A DNA stretch of 64,000 nucleotides from Lachnospiraceae bacterium (GTDB lineage: Bacteria > Bacillota > Clostridia > Lachnospirales > Lachnospiraceae), in contig JAJXRY010000002.1 of NCBI GenBank assembly GCA_021628825.1, positions 1,116,001 to 1,180,000 on the forward strand. The letters run 5' to 3'. Below, in pieces: positions 37,002 to 47,147 of this stretch; the stretch's first letter is position 1, and each line of letters opens with the position of its first letter. The notes under the pieces were generated by a model that did not search any database, was not told the origin of the DNA, and was given only the letters and a program-made list of their open reading frames with translations. Made by a program: the position numbers and the translations under genes.

Positions 37002-38087
37002 ATGAGAAGGAGATTATTAGCAGTTGTATTAAGCGCAGTCTGTGTGCTGCTGGTAGCCGCATGTGGCGCAGCCGGTTCAGAAACCGCTGCCCCCACAGAG
37101 GAAGCAGCTAAGGAGGAAGCAGAGGCGGCTCAGGAAGCTGACGCTCAAGGCGCGGAAGCAGCAGAGAACGCAGAGTCTGTGGAAACCGAAGCCTCTGAAG
37201 AGGAAGAAACCGAAACCTCCGAAATGGAGGAAGAGCCGGAGGATAGTCCTGTAATATGGCGTATGGATGAGGAGGGCATCAAAAATGAGGAGTTTGGCGT
37301 GACGCTCTCCAGGGATAATGGAATTTTGGAGAAGCTTTCACTGAAGCAGTCCATGATGGTATTCTACGAGAATGATGGTATATCGCCTATTCAGGAATTT
37401 AATTGCAATTATTATGCGGGAGATTTGGATGATTACATTACTGAAAAATGAAGGCGCTGAAAAAAAGGTATGCTTGGGAATGAATGTGTGTATGCGTATC
37501 AGATTTACAAGAATAATGATATTAAATTTGCATTTGTAGAAAACGGCATAATTTTGAGCATGTATGTCAGCTTTAATACGGGGGCTGAACCAGATGAGAA
37601 TGTGGATATTAATGACTATTTAGCAGCTGCTAATTTGCAGCCCTGCAAAGAATTTACACAGGACTGTCTTGCCTATATAACAGAGGAGGGCTTATATTGT
37701 CCCGCCCTGGGAGTAGCGGTTATCTATGAAGAGGGAAAGAATGAAATTAATGGACAGTATGCGTGGCTTTCCTCTGAAACGGAGGATTTCAAGTTTTTGC
37801 AGCTTTCTTCTTCCAGAGGGGGAGGAAGTGCACAGGAAATAGTGGATAGCTACGCAAAAAATAATGTGAATGACAATACGGAAGAACTGGATGGTACTGT
37901 TGAAACCACAATCGCAGGCTACCAATACCTGGGAAGAGGAGTCATCTATCACGACCCATGGGCAGACGAGGATAATAGAGAAAAGTGGAAGTTTGTTTCA
38001 GATGATGTGAAGTGGAGTATTGACTTCTGGTGTACAGAGGAAGAGGGGTATGAGACCTATCTTTCCATTATTGAACAGCTGCCATGA
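37002..38087 (+). CDS. Lipoprotein, paralogue B of a tandem family (frameshifted)
   Basis: The duplicate of the preceding gene, about 361 residues. It shares the signal peptide with lipobox VAACG, a longer Glu/Ala-rich linker (TEEAAKEEAEAAQEADAQ), then IWRMDEEGIKNEEFG, CKEFTQDCLAYITEEGLY and ETTIAGYQYLGRG, ending ETYLSIIEQLP. One missing A near 37449 interrupts the frame between DYITEK and NEGAEK. The start ATG 37002 follows GAAGGGAGATAG. The linker probably spans the cell wall. No catalytic motif is visible. Confidence 0.77.
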
Positions 38088-38130
38088 GAAAGGCGTACAG
38101 ACAGCCATATGAGCATTTGAAAGCAGCAGG

Positions 38131-38181
38131 AAGGAGACAGAATATGAGACCTGTCTTTCTTTCATAGAGGCAATGCAGTAA
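38131..38181 (+). pseudogene. Last 16 codons of a third lipoprotein paralogue
   Basis: ETEYETCLSFIEAMQ then TAA matches the ends of paralogues A (EEETYEPCLSVIETMP) and B (EEGYETYLSIIEQLP). No upstream part of the gene remains, so it is the scar of a deleted or recombined third copy. Confidence 0.75.
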
Positions 38182-38293
38182 ATTTAAACGTGCGGAGGCT
38201 GCTTTTGCGAGCGAAGCATATGATCCGGTCTGGCAAGGCTGAACAGTTAGCAATTCGCAGCCATGCATGACATAACGCATACGTGCATAGGAT

Positions 38294-38326
38294 AGAGTGA
38301 GATAATCGAAAGGTCTCACTCTATTT
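38294..38326 (+). terminator. Terminator-like hairpin touching the deacetylase start
   Basis: AGAGTGAGA (38294-38302) pairs perfectly with TCTCACTCT (38314-38322), followed by ATTTTTAT. It ends the lipoprotein region, yet its T run reaches the ATG at 38329. Confidence 0.75.
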
Positions 38327-38328
38327 TT

Positions 38329-39012
38329 ATGGAAAAAAGTTTCAATGTCTGGTTGTTGATGGTGGGAGTGTTCGTTACGTTGTGTCTTATCGGAAGTGCA
38401 GTCAGAGCGGAAAACTCTGGAGCGGTGCAGGTGATTGAGAATACAGAACCGGAAAACGTAAAGAAAATTGCCCTTACATTCGATGATGGTCCGCATCCGA
38501 CCTATACACCGCTCTTACTGGATGGACTTGCGAAGCGGAAGGTAAAAGCCACCTTTTTTATCACCGGAGAAAATGCGGAAGCCTATCCGGAACTGGTAAA
38601 ACGGATGCAGGAGGAGGGGCATCTCATTGGCAACCACACTTATAGCCATATCCAGCTCACTCAGGGGAACCGCGAAAAATTTAAAGGAGAATTGGTAAAA
38701 ACCAATGAAATTATCGAGGAGATTACCGGACAGGGAGTGACCTATGTACGTCCGCCCTATGGAAGCTGGGACAAAAGCTTTGAAAAAGAGCTGAATATGA
38801 TTCCGGTATTGTGGAACATTGATCCCCTCGACTGGTGCTGCAACGATGCCACCTGTGTGATCCGTAAGGTGGAGAGTGCAGCAGGAGAGGATGCGATTAT
38901 TCTGCTTCATGATTCCTATCCATCGACCGTGACTGCTGCGCTGCAGATTGTGGATGATTTGCAGCAGCGTGGTTATGTATTTGTTACCGTGGAAGAAATC
39001 TTGTTTGATTAG
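38329..39012 (+). CDS. Polysaccharide deacetylase (NodB domain)
   Basis: Metal-dependent deacetylase that probably removes acetyl groups from peptidoglycan or a surface glycan outside the cell. An N-terminal hydrophobic segment (VWLLMVGVFVTLCLIG) serves as signal or anchor. The NodB motifs are all present: TFDDGPH (catalytic Asp and metal Asp), H-x3-H in GNHTYSH, RPPYGSW, DPLDW and LLHDS. The 227 residues are intact. The start is unsure: ATG 38329 lacks a ribosome site and abuts a terminator-like hairpin, while the downstream ATG at 38359 would cut into the signal segment. Confidence 0.85.
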   Translation: MEKSFNVWLLMVGVFVTLCLIGSAVRAENSGAVQVIENTEPENVKKIALTFDDGPHPTYTPLLLDGLAKRKVKATFFITGENAEAYPELVKRMQEEGHLIGNHTYSHIQLTQGNREKFKGELVKTNEIIEEITGQGVTYVRPPYGSWDKSFEKELNMIPVLWNIDPLDWCCNDATCVIRKVESAAGEDAIILLHDSYPSTVTAALQIVDDLQQRGYVFVTVEEILFD

Positions 39013-39015
39013 CAG

Positions 39016-39045
39016 TTGAAAGTCATACAAAGTCTGTTGTATACT
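39016..39045 (+). promoter_or_regulatory. Promoter of the FNT channel gene
   Basis: TTGAAA (39016-39021) and TATACT (39040-39045) with 18-bp spacing. Confidence 0.6.
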
Positions 39046-39109
39046 AAAAGATGTGTGGGTCTGTATATCAGAACATACATCAGAATAAAAGACAGATGGA
39101 GAATTCTAT

Positions 39110-39957
39110 ATGCATTCACCGTTAGAAATTGCGAAAAATTTTATTGAAATCGGAATCCACAAGGTAAGGATGTCTGCATTGAAGATGCTGGCACTCGGTA
39201 TCTTTGCCGGAATTTATATTGCGTTTGCAGGAATTGCCTCAACGACATCCTCTGCAACGATTCAGAATGCATCGGTAGCAAGGCTCGTAAGTGCCTGTGT
39301 GTTCCCCGCCGGAATGGCGATGGTACTGATTGCCGGAAGTGAGCTTTTTACCGGAAATAATCTGATTATTATTGCGGTTCTTCAAAAGAAGATCACCTGG
39401 CTGCAGATGCTGAAAAACTGGATTATGGTTTTTCTTGGAAACTTTATCGGAGCTTCTTTTTGTGGCTCTGATGGTGGTTTATGCCGGAGTTCCCGAACTG
39501 TACGGCGGTGTACTGGCAGAAAAGATGGTAGCTGCCGCACTTTTCCGTGTGAACCAGTCCTTTGGAGAAGCTTTTGCGCGTGGTGTGCTTTGTAATATTT
39601 TAGTATGTATTGCCGTATGGGCGGCATTTGCAGCAAAGAAGGTATCTGGAAAGCTTCTGATGAGCTTCTGGCCGGTCATGCTCTTTTGTGCTGTGCGGCT
39701 TTGAACACAGCATTGCGGATATTTATTTTGGAGTAGCCGGACTTTTGACGATGGGCAAATACGGAATCTCCGCACCGGAGCTTACGACTGCCTCCTACTT
39801 ACTTAAGAATTTACTTCCTGTTACCCTTGGCAATATCGTCGGTGGAGCAGGAATTGTGGGCTGTGGCTACTGGGCAGTCTACCTGCGTCATACGCCGGGC
39901 TTTGCAGAGCCGATCGAGGCAGAGCAGGAAGAAATCGATGGTGCCGAGGAGTATTAA
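39110..39957 (+). CDS. Formate/nitrite-transporter-family channel (frameshifted)
   Basis: Pentameric membrane channel for small monovalent anions (formate, nitrite, hydrosulfide). Six helices with the family markers GIFAGIYIAFAG near the start, GSELFTGNN at the second re-entrant part, RGVLCNILVCIAVW, and GFEHSIADIYF, where the His is part of the gate. Breaks near 39460 and 39695 are single-base; the restored protein is about 282 residues. The start ATG 39110 follows GATGGAGAAT. rarA follows after 3 bp. Which anion it carries cannot be read. Confidence 0.87.
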
Positions 39958-39960
39958 ACC

Positions 39961-41298
39961 ATGGATTTGTTTGAATATATGCGTAACACCAATAAAGAAA
40001 AAGAATCTCCGTTAGCGGCGAGACTGCGGCCGACTACTCTGGATGAAGTCGTAGGGCAGCAGCATATTATCGGGAAGGACAAGCTTTTGTACCGTGCCAT
40101 CAAGGCAGACAAGCTGAGTTCCCTCATTTTTTATGGACCGCCGGGGACCGGAAAAACTACCCTTGCGAAGGTCATTGCGAATACCACGCAGGCGGAATTT
40201 ACCCAGATCAATGCAACCATAGCCGGTAAGAAGGATATGGAAGAGGTCGTTCAGAAGGCCAAAGATCTGCAGGGAATGTATGGGAAACGGACCATTCTGG
40301 TTATCGATGAAATTCATCGTTTCAATAAAGGTCAGCAGGACTATCTGCTTCCCTTTGTAGAAGACGGAACGATTATTCTGATCGGTGCAACCACAGAGAA
40401 TCCTTATTTTGAAGTCAATGGAGCGTTGTTATCACGCTCAGTCATCTTTGAATTAAAACCCCTGAATCAGGAAGATATCAAGAAGTTGATTTTACGCGCT
40501 GTGCAGGATGAGCAAAAAGGAATGGGGGCATACAACGCCGTGATTGAAGACGATGCTCTTGCATTTCTTGCGGAGCTTTCCGGTGGAGATGCAAGACATG
40601 CGTTAAATGCCGTAGAACTTGGCATCATGACAACGGAGCGTTCGGCGGACGGGAAGATTCATCTGACCCTGCAGGTCGCACAGGAATGTATTCAGCGCCG
40701 TGTGCTGCGTTATGATAAAACCGGGGACAATCATTATGATACGATTTCTGCTTTTATCAAAAGCATGCGCGGATCGGATCCGGATGCAGCCGTGTATTAT
40801 CTGGCGAGAATGCTTTATGCCGGCGAAAGCGTCACCTTTATCGCAAGAAGAATGATGATTCATGCGGCAGAGGATGTCGGGCTTGCGGATCCGCAGGCTT
40901 TGCAGGTCGCAACGAATGCAGCCCTTGCGGTAGAGCGTGTGGGAATGCCGGAGGCACAGATTATTTTGTCTGAGGCAGCTATGTACATTGCATGTGCGCC
41001 GAAGAGTGATGCCTGCATCAAGGCAATAGGAGAGGCAATGAGTGAAGTGGAACGATCCGGGGATCTTCCGATTCCACCGCATCTGCAGGATGCCCATTAT
41101 AAGGGTGCCGCGAAGCTGGGACATGGAACGGGCTATCTGTATCCCCCATGAGTATAAAAAAATAATTATGTGAAACAGCAGTATCTGCCTTATGAGTTAA
41201 ACGGCAAGGAATTTTATCACCCATCAGGAAACGGCTATGAGGTAAAGATCAGAGAGCACATGAAGAAGATTAAAAAAACAAGAAGGAACACAGGTTGA
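39961..41298 (+). CDS. rarA: Replication-associated recombination protein A (frameshifted near end)
   Basis: AAA+ ATPase of the MgsA/RarA/WRNIP1 family that acts at stalled replication forks. It shows Walker A (GPPGTGKTT), Walker B (LVIDEIHRF), sensor 1 (GATTEN) and the Arg finger region (LLSRS). Then come the tetramerisation domain and the conserved C-terminus (YKGAAKLGHGTGY, YPHEYKNNYV, QQYLP). An extra C in the run at 41143-41147 makes a false stop; corrected, it continues to TGA 41296-41298, about 445 residues. The stop overlaps the next start by one base. Confidence 0.92.
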
Positions 41299-43197
41299 TG
41301 AGTGATAAACAGAAGAAAGAAGTGGAAAGCAGACAGACAGAACCGAAAAACTGGGATGAAGAAACCGGCCAGGAAAAAAAGCCGGTCAAAAAAAGGAAAA
41401 AAGGAAAGAAGAGCGGCAAAGGCTTTATCATATTATTTATTGTAATTGTGATACTTTTTGATTGGAGCAGGATCTGCCTTTGTACTTCTGAACCAGAACA
41501 AGGAAGTGCCGGTTCCGGATACTGTGGAAACGATGGTACAGCCAAGTGCAACCCCAGCGCCTCCGGCAACGAAGCTTGGTGACGGCGTACTGGCAAGTCT
41601 GGTACAGGGTGGAATGTCCGTGGAAGAAGCGTATCACCAGCGTCCGGAGGAAAAGGTGCTGACCGACGGGAATAAGAGTGACTTTGCCAATATTGTAAGC
41701 TGCAGAATCGACACGGAAACCGGAAAGATCAAGGTGGTTGCGGAAAGCAACGGCATTCCGGAGAGTGATGACAAATATTATTATCTCTTTGCCATGAATA
41801 CCTACGACAATGGTTTGGGCGAAGGAGCAGAATATCTTGACCGGATTTATAAGAATGACACCGTAGAGCTTACCACTTCACTGAATTATAATACAGCGGC
41901 AAGTAAGCTTTTCAAGAAGTTTGTAGTTGCAGTGAAAAAAGATGGCGAATATGTCACCCTTAATACTCCGCAGTATATTACGAATCCGGAAGCAATTGCA
42001 AAGTATACCAGTGTATACCAGACACCGGCCTCCAAGAAGGGACTGCTCGTGGATCCGAATAAGTTAAGAGGAAACGAGCTGGATGATCTTGGTGTGAAGC
42101 AGGCGGCCTATAACATTCCGGTAGCCCGGATTCTGGGACCGAGTACGAACAGCGCTTATCCGACCATTCATTATAATTACAATGGCAAAACCTATACCTT
42201 TAACGGACAGGTCATTGCAGAATATGATCTGGTATTCAGTACACTGACCTCCAAGGGAATCTGTACGACAGCGATTATTCTGAACAATTATTCCTCCGCG
42301 TATTCCCAGCTCATTCATCCCAAGGCACGGGGAGGCGGTTCCGCACCGTATTACATGTTTAACGGTGCCGAAGAGGGCGGTGTGGAATACATGGCAGCCA
42401 TTGGCTCTTTCCTTGCAGAACGTTATTCGGGAAGCAAACACGGAAGAATTTCCAACTGGGTCATCGCGAACGAAATCAACGCCCGTAAAGAGTGGAACTA
42501 CATGGAATATACCGATGTTGCAACCTACGTCGAAGAATATGCCAAGGCTTTCCGCGTTTTCTATAACGCGATCAAGAGCGTAAGCAGTTCCGCACGCGTT
42601 TATATGCCGATTGACCAGCAGTGGGATCGTAACATTAAGAACAACACGAACTATGACGGACGTGATATCTTAGACGAGTTCAATAAGAATATTACGGCCA
42701 AAGGAAACATTGACTGGGGACTTGCACAGCATCCCTATAACGTTCCCCTGACAGAAACCTGTCCATGGAAGAGCTCCAAGTACATTGAACACAATGCCGG
42801 CACCTCCATGATGTCGATGGGAAATATTGAAGTATTGGTAAACTACATGAACCAGGATACCTTGCTTAATCCGGACGGAGAAGTCCGCAGTATCCTCCTT
42901 TCCGAGCAGGGCTACACTTCCCAGGGCGGAGAGGCCAACCAGGCAGCAGCCTTTGCCTATGCGTACTATAAAGTGGAAGCTTATGGCGATATTGACGGCT
43001 TCCTGTTAAACCGCCAGACGGATGCTCCAGAAGAGGTTGCCCAGGGACTTGCCTTTGGATTAAACCACGTCGGTGGTGGCACAAAGAAGCAGATTTACAC
43101 TGTCTTCAAGTACATTGACACACCCGAACATGCCGCTTATACAGACTTCGCCAAGTCGATCATAGGAATTTCAAGCTGGAGCGAAATCATCCGATAA
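41298..43197 (+). CDS. DUF5722 protein, membrane-anchored, glycosidase-like (frameshifted)
   Basis: A protein of about 632 residues with a basic cytosolic N-tail (KKRKKGKKSGKG) and one membrane helix (IILFIVIVILLIGAG, near residues 42-58), then a large extracellular domain. The C-terminal part looks like a TIM-barrel glycoside hydrolase: NWVIANEINARKEW (candidate acid Glu) and ILLSEQGYTS (candidate nucleophile Glu), a spacing seen in clan A enzymes. I recall this pattern as DUF5722; the substrate is unknown. A one-base break near 41455 splits the helix. The start ATG 41298 overlaps the rarA stop. Confidence 0.75.
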
Positions 43198-43231
43198 ATC
43201 TGTTTTTGGATCATATCACAGCGTAGAAAGA

Positions 43232-43450
43232 GCGCAACGTTTTTTTGATTTTGTGATTTTTGCGGAGGGGTTTAGAAGTTCTATTATTTCGATCTACAGA
43301 CAGCAATGCACGGACAAGGATGTCCGGGCAAACCACAATCGGACCCGGATGGTCCGTTGGGGTGTTTGCGTCCGTTATAAATAATTTATTTCGAAATAAT
43401 TAGTACTTCTTAGCCCCGTAGGAATGAACAAAAAGCAAAAACCGTTGCGC
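43232..43450. repeat. 219-bp imperfect palindrome (MITE-like)
   Basis: GCGCAACG at 43232-43239 pairs with CGTTGCGC at 43443-43450. Complementarity continues inward for about 65 bp on each side (for example AGAAGTTCTATTATTTCGA against TCGAAATAATTAGTACTTCT). The centre carries two extra hairpins (GGACAAGGATGTCC and CGGACCCGGATGGTCCG). It fills the gap between the convergent DUF5722 and DUF4364 genes and is non-coding. Confidence 0.8.
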
Positions 43451-43514
43451 CCGAATGAATAGCTTAAACATAGTCAATAACCTATATATAACCAATATCC
43501 AATTACCTACACTT

Positions 43515-44027
43515 TTAAAACAACTCCGTAATCAGATACTGGTAAATCTCCTGATTCTTTTTCTGCCAGTTATCGCAGATCGAAGCTGCGGTTTCCTCCA
43601 CCGGCACAGAAATAATAATATCCAGCAAGGTAACCTCTTTATCCTTCGCCGTCAGATGTGCTTCAAATTCCCCCGAAGTCGATTTATAATAATCCGCGAG
43701 AATCGATACTTCATTGCGGAGCGTCATCTCGTTTTCTTTGAGATACGTGTTAATTTCATCCTTAATCGTGTCGCTGATTTCATTACTGAAGAAATTTAAA
43801 GTCTGACGTCCTTCCTTCGTGATGCTTAAATGCGTCCGGTTCCGGATCGAATGCGCGGTTACCATGTCCGCGTCGATCAGTTCCCCGATCACCTGCTGGA
43901 GCGTCAGAAAGTTCGTATACTGCTTCTCTAAAATAAAGTCGCTGATCTGCGCCTTCGTCAGTGGAAAGTCCACCCGGTGCAGCATATAAAGAATAATTAA
44001 TTTATAAAGTGTCAATGGATCCTGCAT
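43515..44027 (-). CDS. DUF4364-family winged-helix protein
   Basis: Probable DNA-binding protein of 170 residues, common in Lachnospiraceae. The N-terminal part reads as a winged helix: TLYKLIILYMLHRVDFPLTKAQISDFI, then LTLQQVIGELIDADMV and the wing NRTHLSITKEGRQTL. The C-terminal half is a helical/beta domain of unknown role. I chose ATG 44027, directly behind AGGGGAGGC, over an upstream in-frame ATG that would place this Shine-Dalgarno inside the gene. It is intact and lies 20 bp after the radical SAM gene in the same direction. Confidence 0.8.
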   Translation of the reverse strand: MQDPLTLYKLIILYMLHRVDFPLTKAQISDFILEKQYTNFLTLQQVIGELIDADMVTAHSIRNRTHLSITKEGRQTLNFFSNEISDTIKDEINTYLKENEMTLRNEVSILADYYKSTSGEFEAHLTAKDKEVTLLDIIISVPVEETAASICDNWQKKNQEIYQYLITELF

Positions 44028-44047
44028 ATAGCCTCCCCTGATAAGTT

Positions 44048-44977
44048 TCATGAATTTTTCATCTCGTGATGAAGTGTGTTTAAAACCTTCCGTTTATCAA
44101 GACTCCACTTTGGTGAAAGCAAAAGCTCCTTCGGTGCATCTCCCGTAACCCGGTGTACAACCAGATCCGGACGCAGATGCTCTAAGCCAAGAATCACCAT
44201 CGCAACATATTCTTCCAGCGTTTCGTAGGAGTGGTAACGGTGAGGTTCTTTTTCATATAAAAGGCCAAGATCAGTGCCTTTTAATATATGAAGTAACTGT
44301 AATTTAATGCCCCATATGGGCTGTGTATTCAGATAAGAAATGGTCTGTAACTGCATAGCTGCGGTTTCGCCGGGCAATCCTAAGATTACATGGGTAATGA
44401 CCGGAATCTGCAACCTGTGCAGTGCCGTAACCGCATCTTCAAAGCAGGAAAGCGGATAGCCTCTGCGGATAAAAGCAGCCGTTTCTTCGTGAATGGTCTG
44501 CAGTCCCAGCTCTACCCAGATGAATTTATCCGGATAGCGCTGTTTTAAATCCTGAAAAAGCTGTAAAACCTCCGGTGGAAGACAGTCCGGTCTTGTAGCA
44601 ATTGAAATGCCTGCAATCTGAGGAAAGTCAAGTGCTGCCGTATATTTTTGTTCAAGCTCGTCAACAGAAGCATACGTGTTCGTGTATGCCTGGAAATATC
44701 CAATATAATGATTGCCGGGATGCTGACAGGTCATCTGCTCCAGATAGGAATGGATGATGTGAGCCATGCTCTGATTTGAAGTAAGAGACATGGAAAAATC
44801 CCCACTTCCTGCACCACTGCAAAAGATACAACCCCGCCTGTCCAGTGTCCCGTCACGGTTCGGACATGTAAAACCGGCGTTTAAGGCAATCTTTGAAAGT
44901 TTCTCGCCGTAGGTGTTTTTGCAGTAGGCGTTCAGGGAATAGTAGGGCTTTCCATGCCAGAAAGTCTGGTTGTTCAT
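44048..44977 (-). CDS. Radical SAM protein, TIGR01212/YhcC family
   Basis: A 309-residue radical S-adenosylmethionine enzyme. The cluster-binding cysteines are in FTCPNRDGTLDRRGCIFC (C-x11-C-x2-C, longer than the classical CxxxCxxC, as typical of this family). SAM-binding and barrel features follow: GISIATRPDCL, WVELGLQT and THVILGLPGE. The reaction is unknown; the family is related to coproporphyrinogen oxidase-like and ELP3-like proteins. The start ATG 44977 overlaps the stop of the malic enzyme gene, so the two are co-transcribed. Confidence 0.88.
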   Translation of the reverse strand: MNNQTFWHGKPYYSLNAYCKNTYGEKLSKIALNAGFTCPNRDGTLDRRGCIFCSGAGSGDFSMSLTSNQSMAHIIHSYLEQMTCQHPGNHYIGYFQAYTNTYASVDELEQKYTAALDFPQIAGISIATRPDCLPPEVLQLFQDLKQRYPDKFIWVELGLQTIHEETAAFIRRGYPLSCFEDAVTALHRLQIPVITHVILGLPGETAAMQLQTISYLNTQPIWGIKLQLLHILKGTDLGLLYEKEPHRYHSYETLEEYVAMVILGLEHLRPDLVVHRVTGDAPKELLLSPKWSLDKRKVLNTLHHEMKNS

Positions 44978-46131
44978 TATTTTACAATATGTTCCTTTAC
45001 TGCGGCTGCTACGACTTCAGCAACCTTCGGATTAAATGCTTCAGGCATAATGTTGTCATCGCTTAATTCGTCATCCGGAACAAGAGAAGCAATGGCATTG
45101 GCAGCAGCTAACTTCATCTCTTCGGTGATTTTTGTAGCGCGCCCTTCCAGAGCACCCTTAAAGATACCGGGGAAGGCAACAACATTGTTGACCTGATTCG
45201 GGAAGTCACTGCGTCCGGTACCGACTACGCGGGCACCGGCAGCCTTTGCTACATCCGGCATAATTTCCGGCACAGGATTTGCCATGGCAAACAGAATGGC
45301 ATCCTTATTCATGGAAGCGACCATTTCCGCAGAAACGATACCGGGAGCGGATACCCCAACGAAGATGTCAGCACCCTTCATGGCATCTGCAAGCGTACCG
45401 GTCTGCTGCTCAAGGTTGGTAACCTCGGTCATTTTCTGTTGCATCCAGTTTAAACCTTCGGTCTTTTTGGAAACGATACCGACCTTGTCACACATGGTAA
45501 TATGCGGAAAACCATAGGTTAAAAGGAGTCTTGTGATAGCAACACCGGCACTTCCCGCACCGTTTACAACAACACGGCAGTCCTCTTTTTTCTTGCCGAC
45601 AACCTTTAAGGCATTGATGATTCCGGCGAGAACGACAATGGCTGTACCGTGCTGGTCATCATGGAATACCGGGATATCGAGAATTTCTTTTAAACGTTCT
45701 TCAATTTCAAAGCATCTGGGAGCACTGATATCTTCCAGATTGATACCGCCATAAGCAGGTGCAAGGTAGGTCACGGCCTTGATAATTTCTTCAGTGTCCT
45801 GGGTATCCAGACAGATCGGAACAGCGTTTACTCCACCGAATTCCTTGAACAGTACGGCCTTTCCCTCCATAACGGGCATGGCGGCGTAAGGACCGATATT
45901 GCCAAGACCAAGGACTGCGCTTCCATCGGATACGACAGCGACAGTGTTGGCCTTCATGGTATATTTGTAAGCAGCTTCCTTATCCTGTGCAATCACCTTA
46001 CAAGGCTCGGCAACACCGGGCGTGTATGCAATTGAGAGATCTTCTCTTGATTTAACAGGGACTTTGGATACGACTTCAAGCTTGCCGTTCCACTGTTCAT
46101 GAAGCATGAGTGCTTTTTCTGAAATATTCAT
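44977..46131 (-). CDS. NAD(P)-dependent malic enzyme
   Basis: Oxidative decarboxylation of malate to pyruvate in the cytosol. The malic domain shows IAYTPGVAEPC, the Lys/Asp region (KANTVAVVSDGSAVLG) and the metal site FHDDQHGTA. The NAD-binding domain has VVNGAGSAGVAI (GxGxxG). At 384 residues it is the short bacterial MaeA/MleS-like form. The start ATG 46131 follows AAGGAAAGGAATC; an in-frame ATG further upstream has no ribosome site. It heads a minus-strand operon with the radical SAM protein and perhaps DUF4364. Confidence 0.93.
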   Translation of the reverse strand: MNISEKALMLHEQWNGKLEVVSKVPVKSREDLSIAYTPGVAEPCKVIAQDKEAAYKYTMKANTVAVVSDGSAVLGLGNIGPYAAMPVMEGKAVLFKEFGGVNAVPICLDTQDTEEIIKAVTYLAPAYGGINLEDISAPRCFEIEERLKEILDIPVFHDDQHGTAIVVLAGIINALKVVGKKKEDCRVVVNGAGSAGVAITRLLLTYGFPHITMCDKVGIVSKKTEGLNWMQQKMTEVTNLEQQTGTLADAMKGADIFVGVSAPGIVSAEMVASMNKDAILFAMANPVPEIMPDVAKAAGARVVGTGRSDFPNQVNNVVAFPGIFKGALEGRATKITEEMKLAAANAIASLVPDDELSDDNIMPEAFNPKVAEVVAAAVKEHIVK

Positions 46132-46288
46132 AGTAGATTCCTTTCCTTTGCTTATGTAGTGTCTATGTTCCATTGTAGTATAAAATAAGAAAGTTTTCCA
46201 GTATTACTTTACAAGTGTAGAGTATAATGTTAATATAAGTAGTAATGAAAAACTACATAAAATAGTGATTTAGAACAGGAGAACTGAA

Positions 46289-47126
46289 ATGTCATATAAA
46301 AATTATTGCAGACAGTTGTTGTGAATTTCCCGAGGAATATAAGGGAGATCCGCGATTTGTAAATATACCGTTAGGACTTGATGTGGCTGGGGAACACCTG
46401 TGGGATGATGAAACCTTTGACCAGGCTTCTTTCCTTCAGAAGGTGGCTGCCTCGAAGACCTGTCCCCGTTCCTGTTGTCCTTCCCCGGAGAAATATATGC
46501 GGGCGTATGATACCGATGCGGAGAACATCTTTGTTTTTACTCTTTCATCGAAATTAAGCGGCAGCTATAACAGTGCGGTGATCGGAAAAACGCTGTATGA
46601 GGAAAAGCATGGTGAAAAGAATATCTTCGTATGTGATTCCCATTCGGCAAGTGTCGGAGAGACACAGCTTGCCCTGAAGGCGGCGAAGTGGAGTGAAGAA
46701 GGCCTCCCCTTTGCGAAAATCTGTGAAAAGCTGCTGGCATTCCGGGATGAGATGAAGACTTACTTTGTACTGGATAATCTGGAAACGCTTCGCAAGAATG
46801 GACGCCTTACAGGGGTTAAAGCATTAGTTGCTTCTACCTTAAGCATTAAGCCTGTGATGGCAGGACGCGAGGGAGAAATCGAGAAGCAGGCACAGGCAGT
46901 CGGCATGAAAAAAGCCCTTGCCAAAATGGCAGAGCTGATGCTTCATGAAGTGCCGGATACGGCGAAACGTGTTCTGATGATTTCCCATTGCAACTGCAAG
47001 GATCGTGCTGAATATGTGAAGAAGCTGTTTTTATCCCAGGCCTCTTTTGAAAAGGTATATATTCTCGATACCGCAGGGATCAGCAGCATGTATGCTAATG
47101 ATGGCGGTATTATTGTGACTCTGTAA
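46289..47126 (+). CDS. DegV-family fatty-acid-binding protein (frameshifted)
   Basis: Soluble protein of the DegV/FakB type, which holds a fatty acid for phosphorylation by FakA. It starts MSYKIIADSCCEF, has the ligand loop TLSSKLSGSYNSAV, DSHSASVGETQLAL and the C-terminal AGISSMYANDGGIIV. One extra A at 46298-46302 makes an early stop; without it the protein is about 279 residues, the normal length. The start ATG 46289 follows AACAGGAGAACTG. No kinase partner is nearby. It is divergent from malic enzyme. Confidence 0.87.
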
Positions 47127-47147
47127 GCCGGTGGCTGGTCAGTACCC

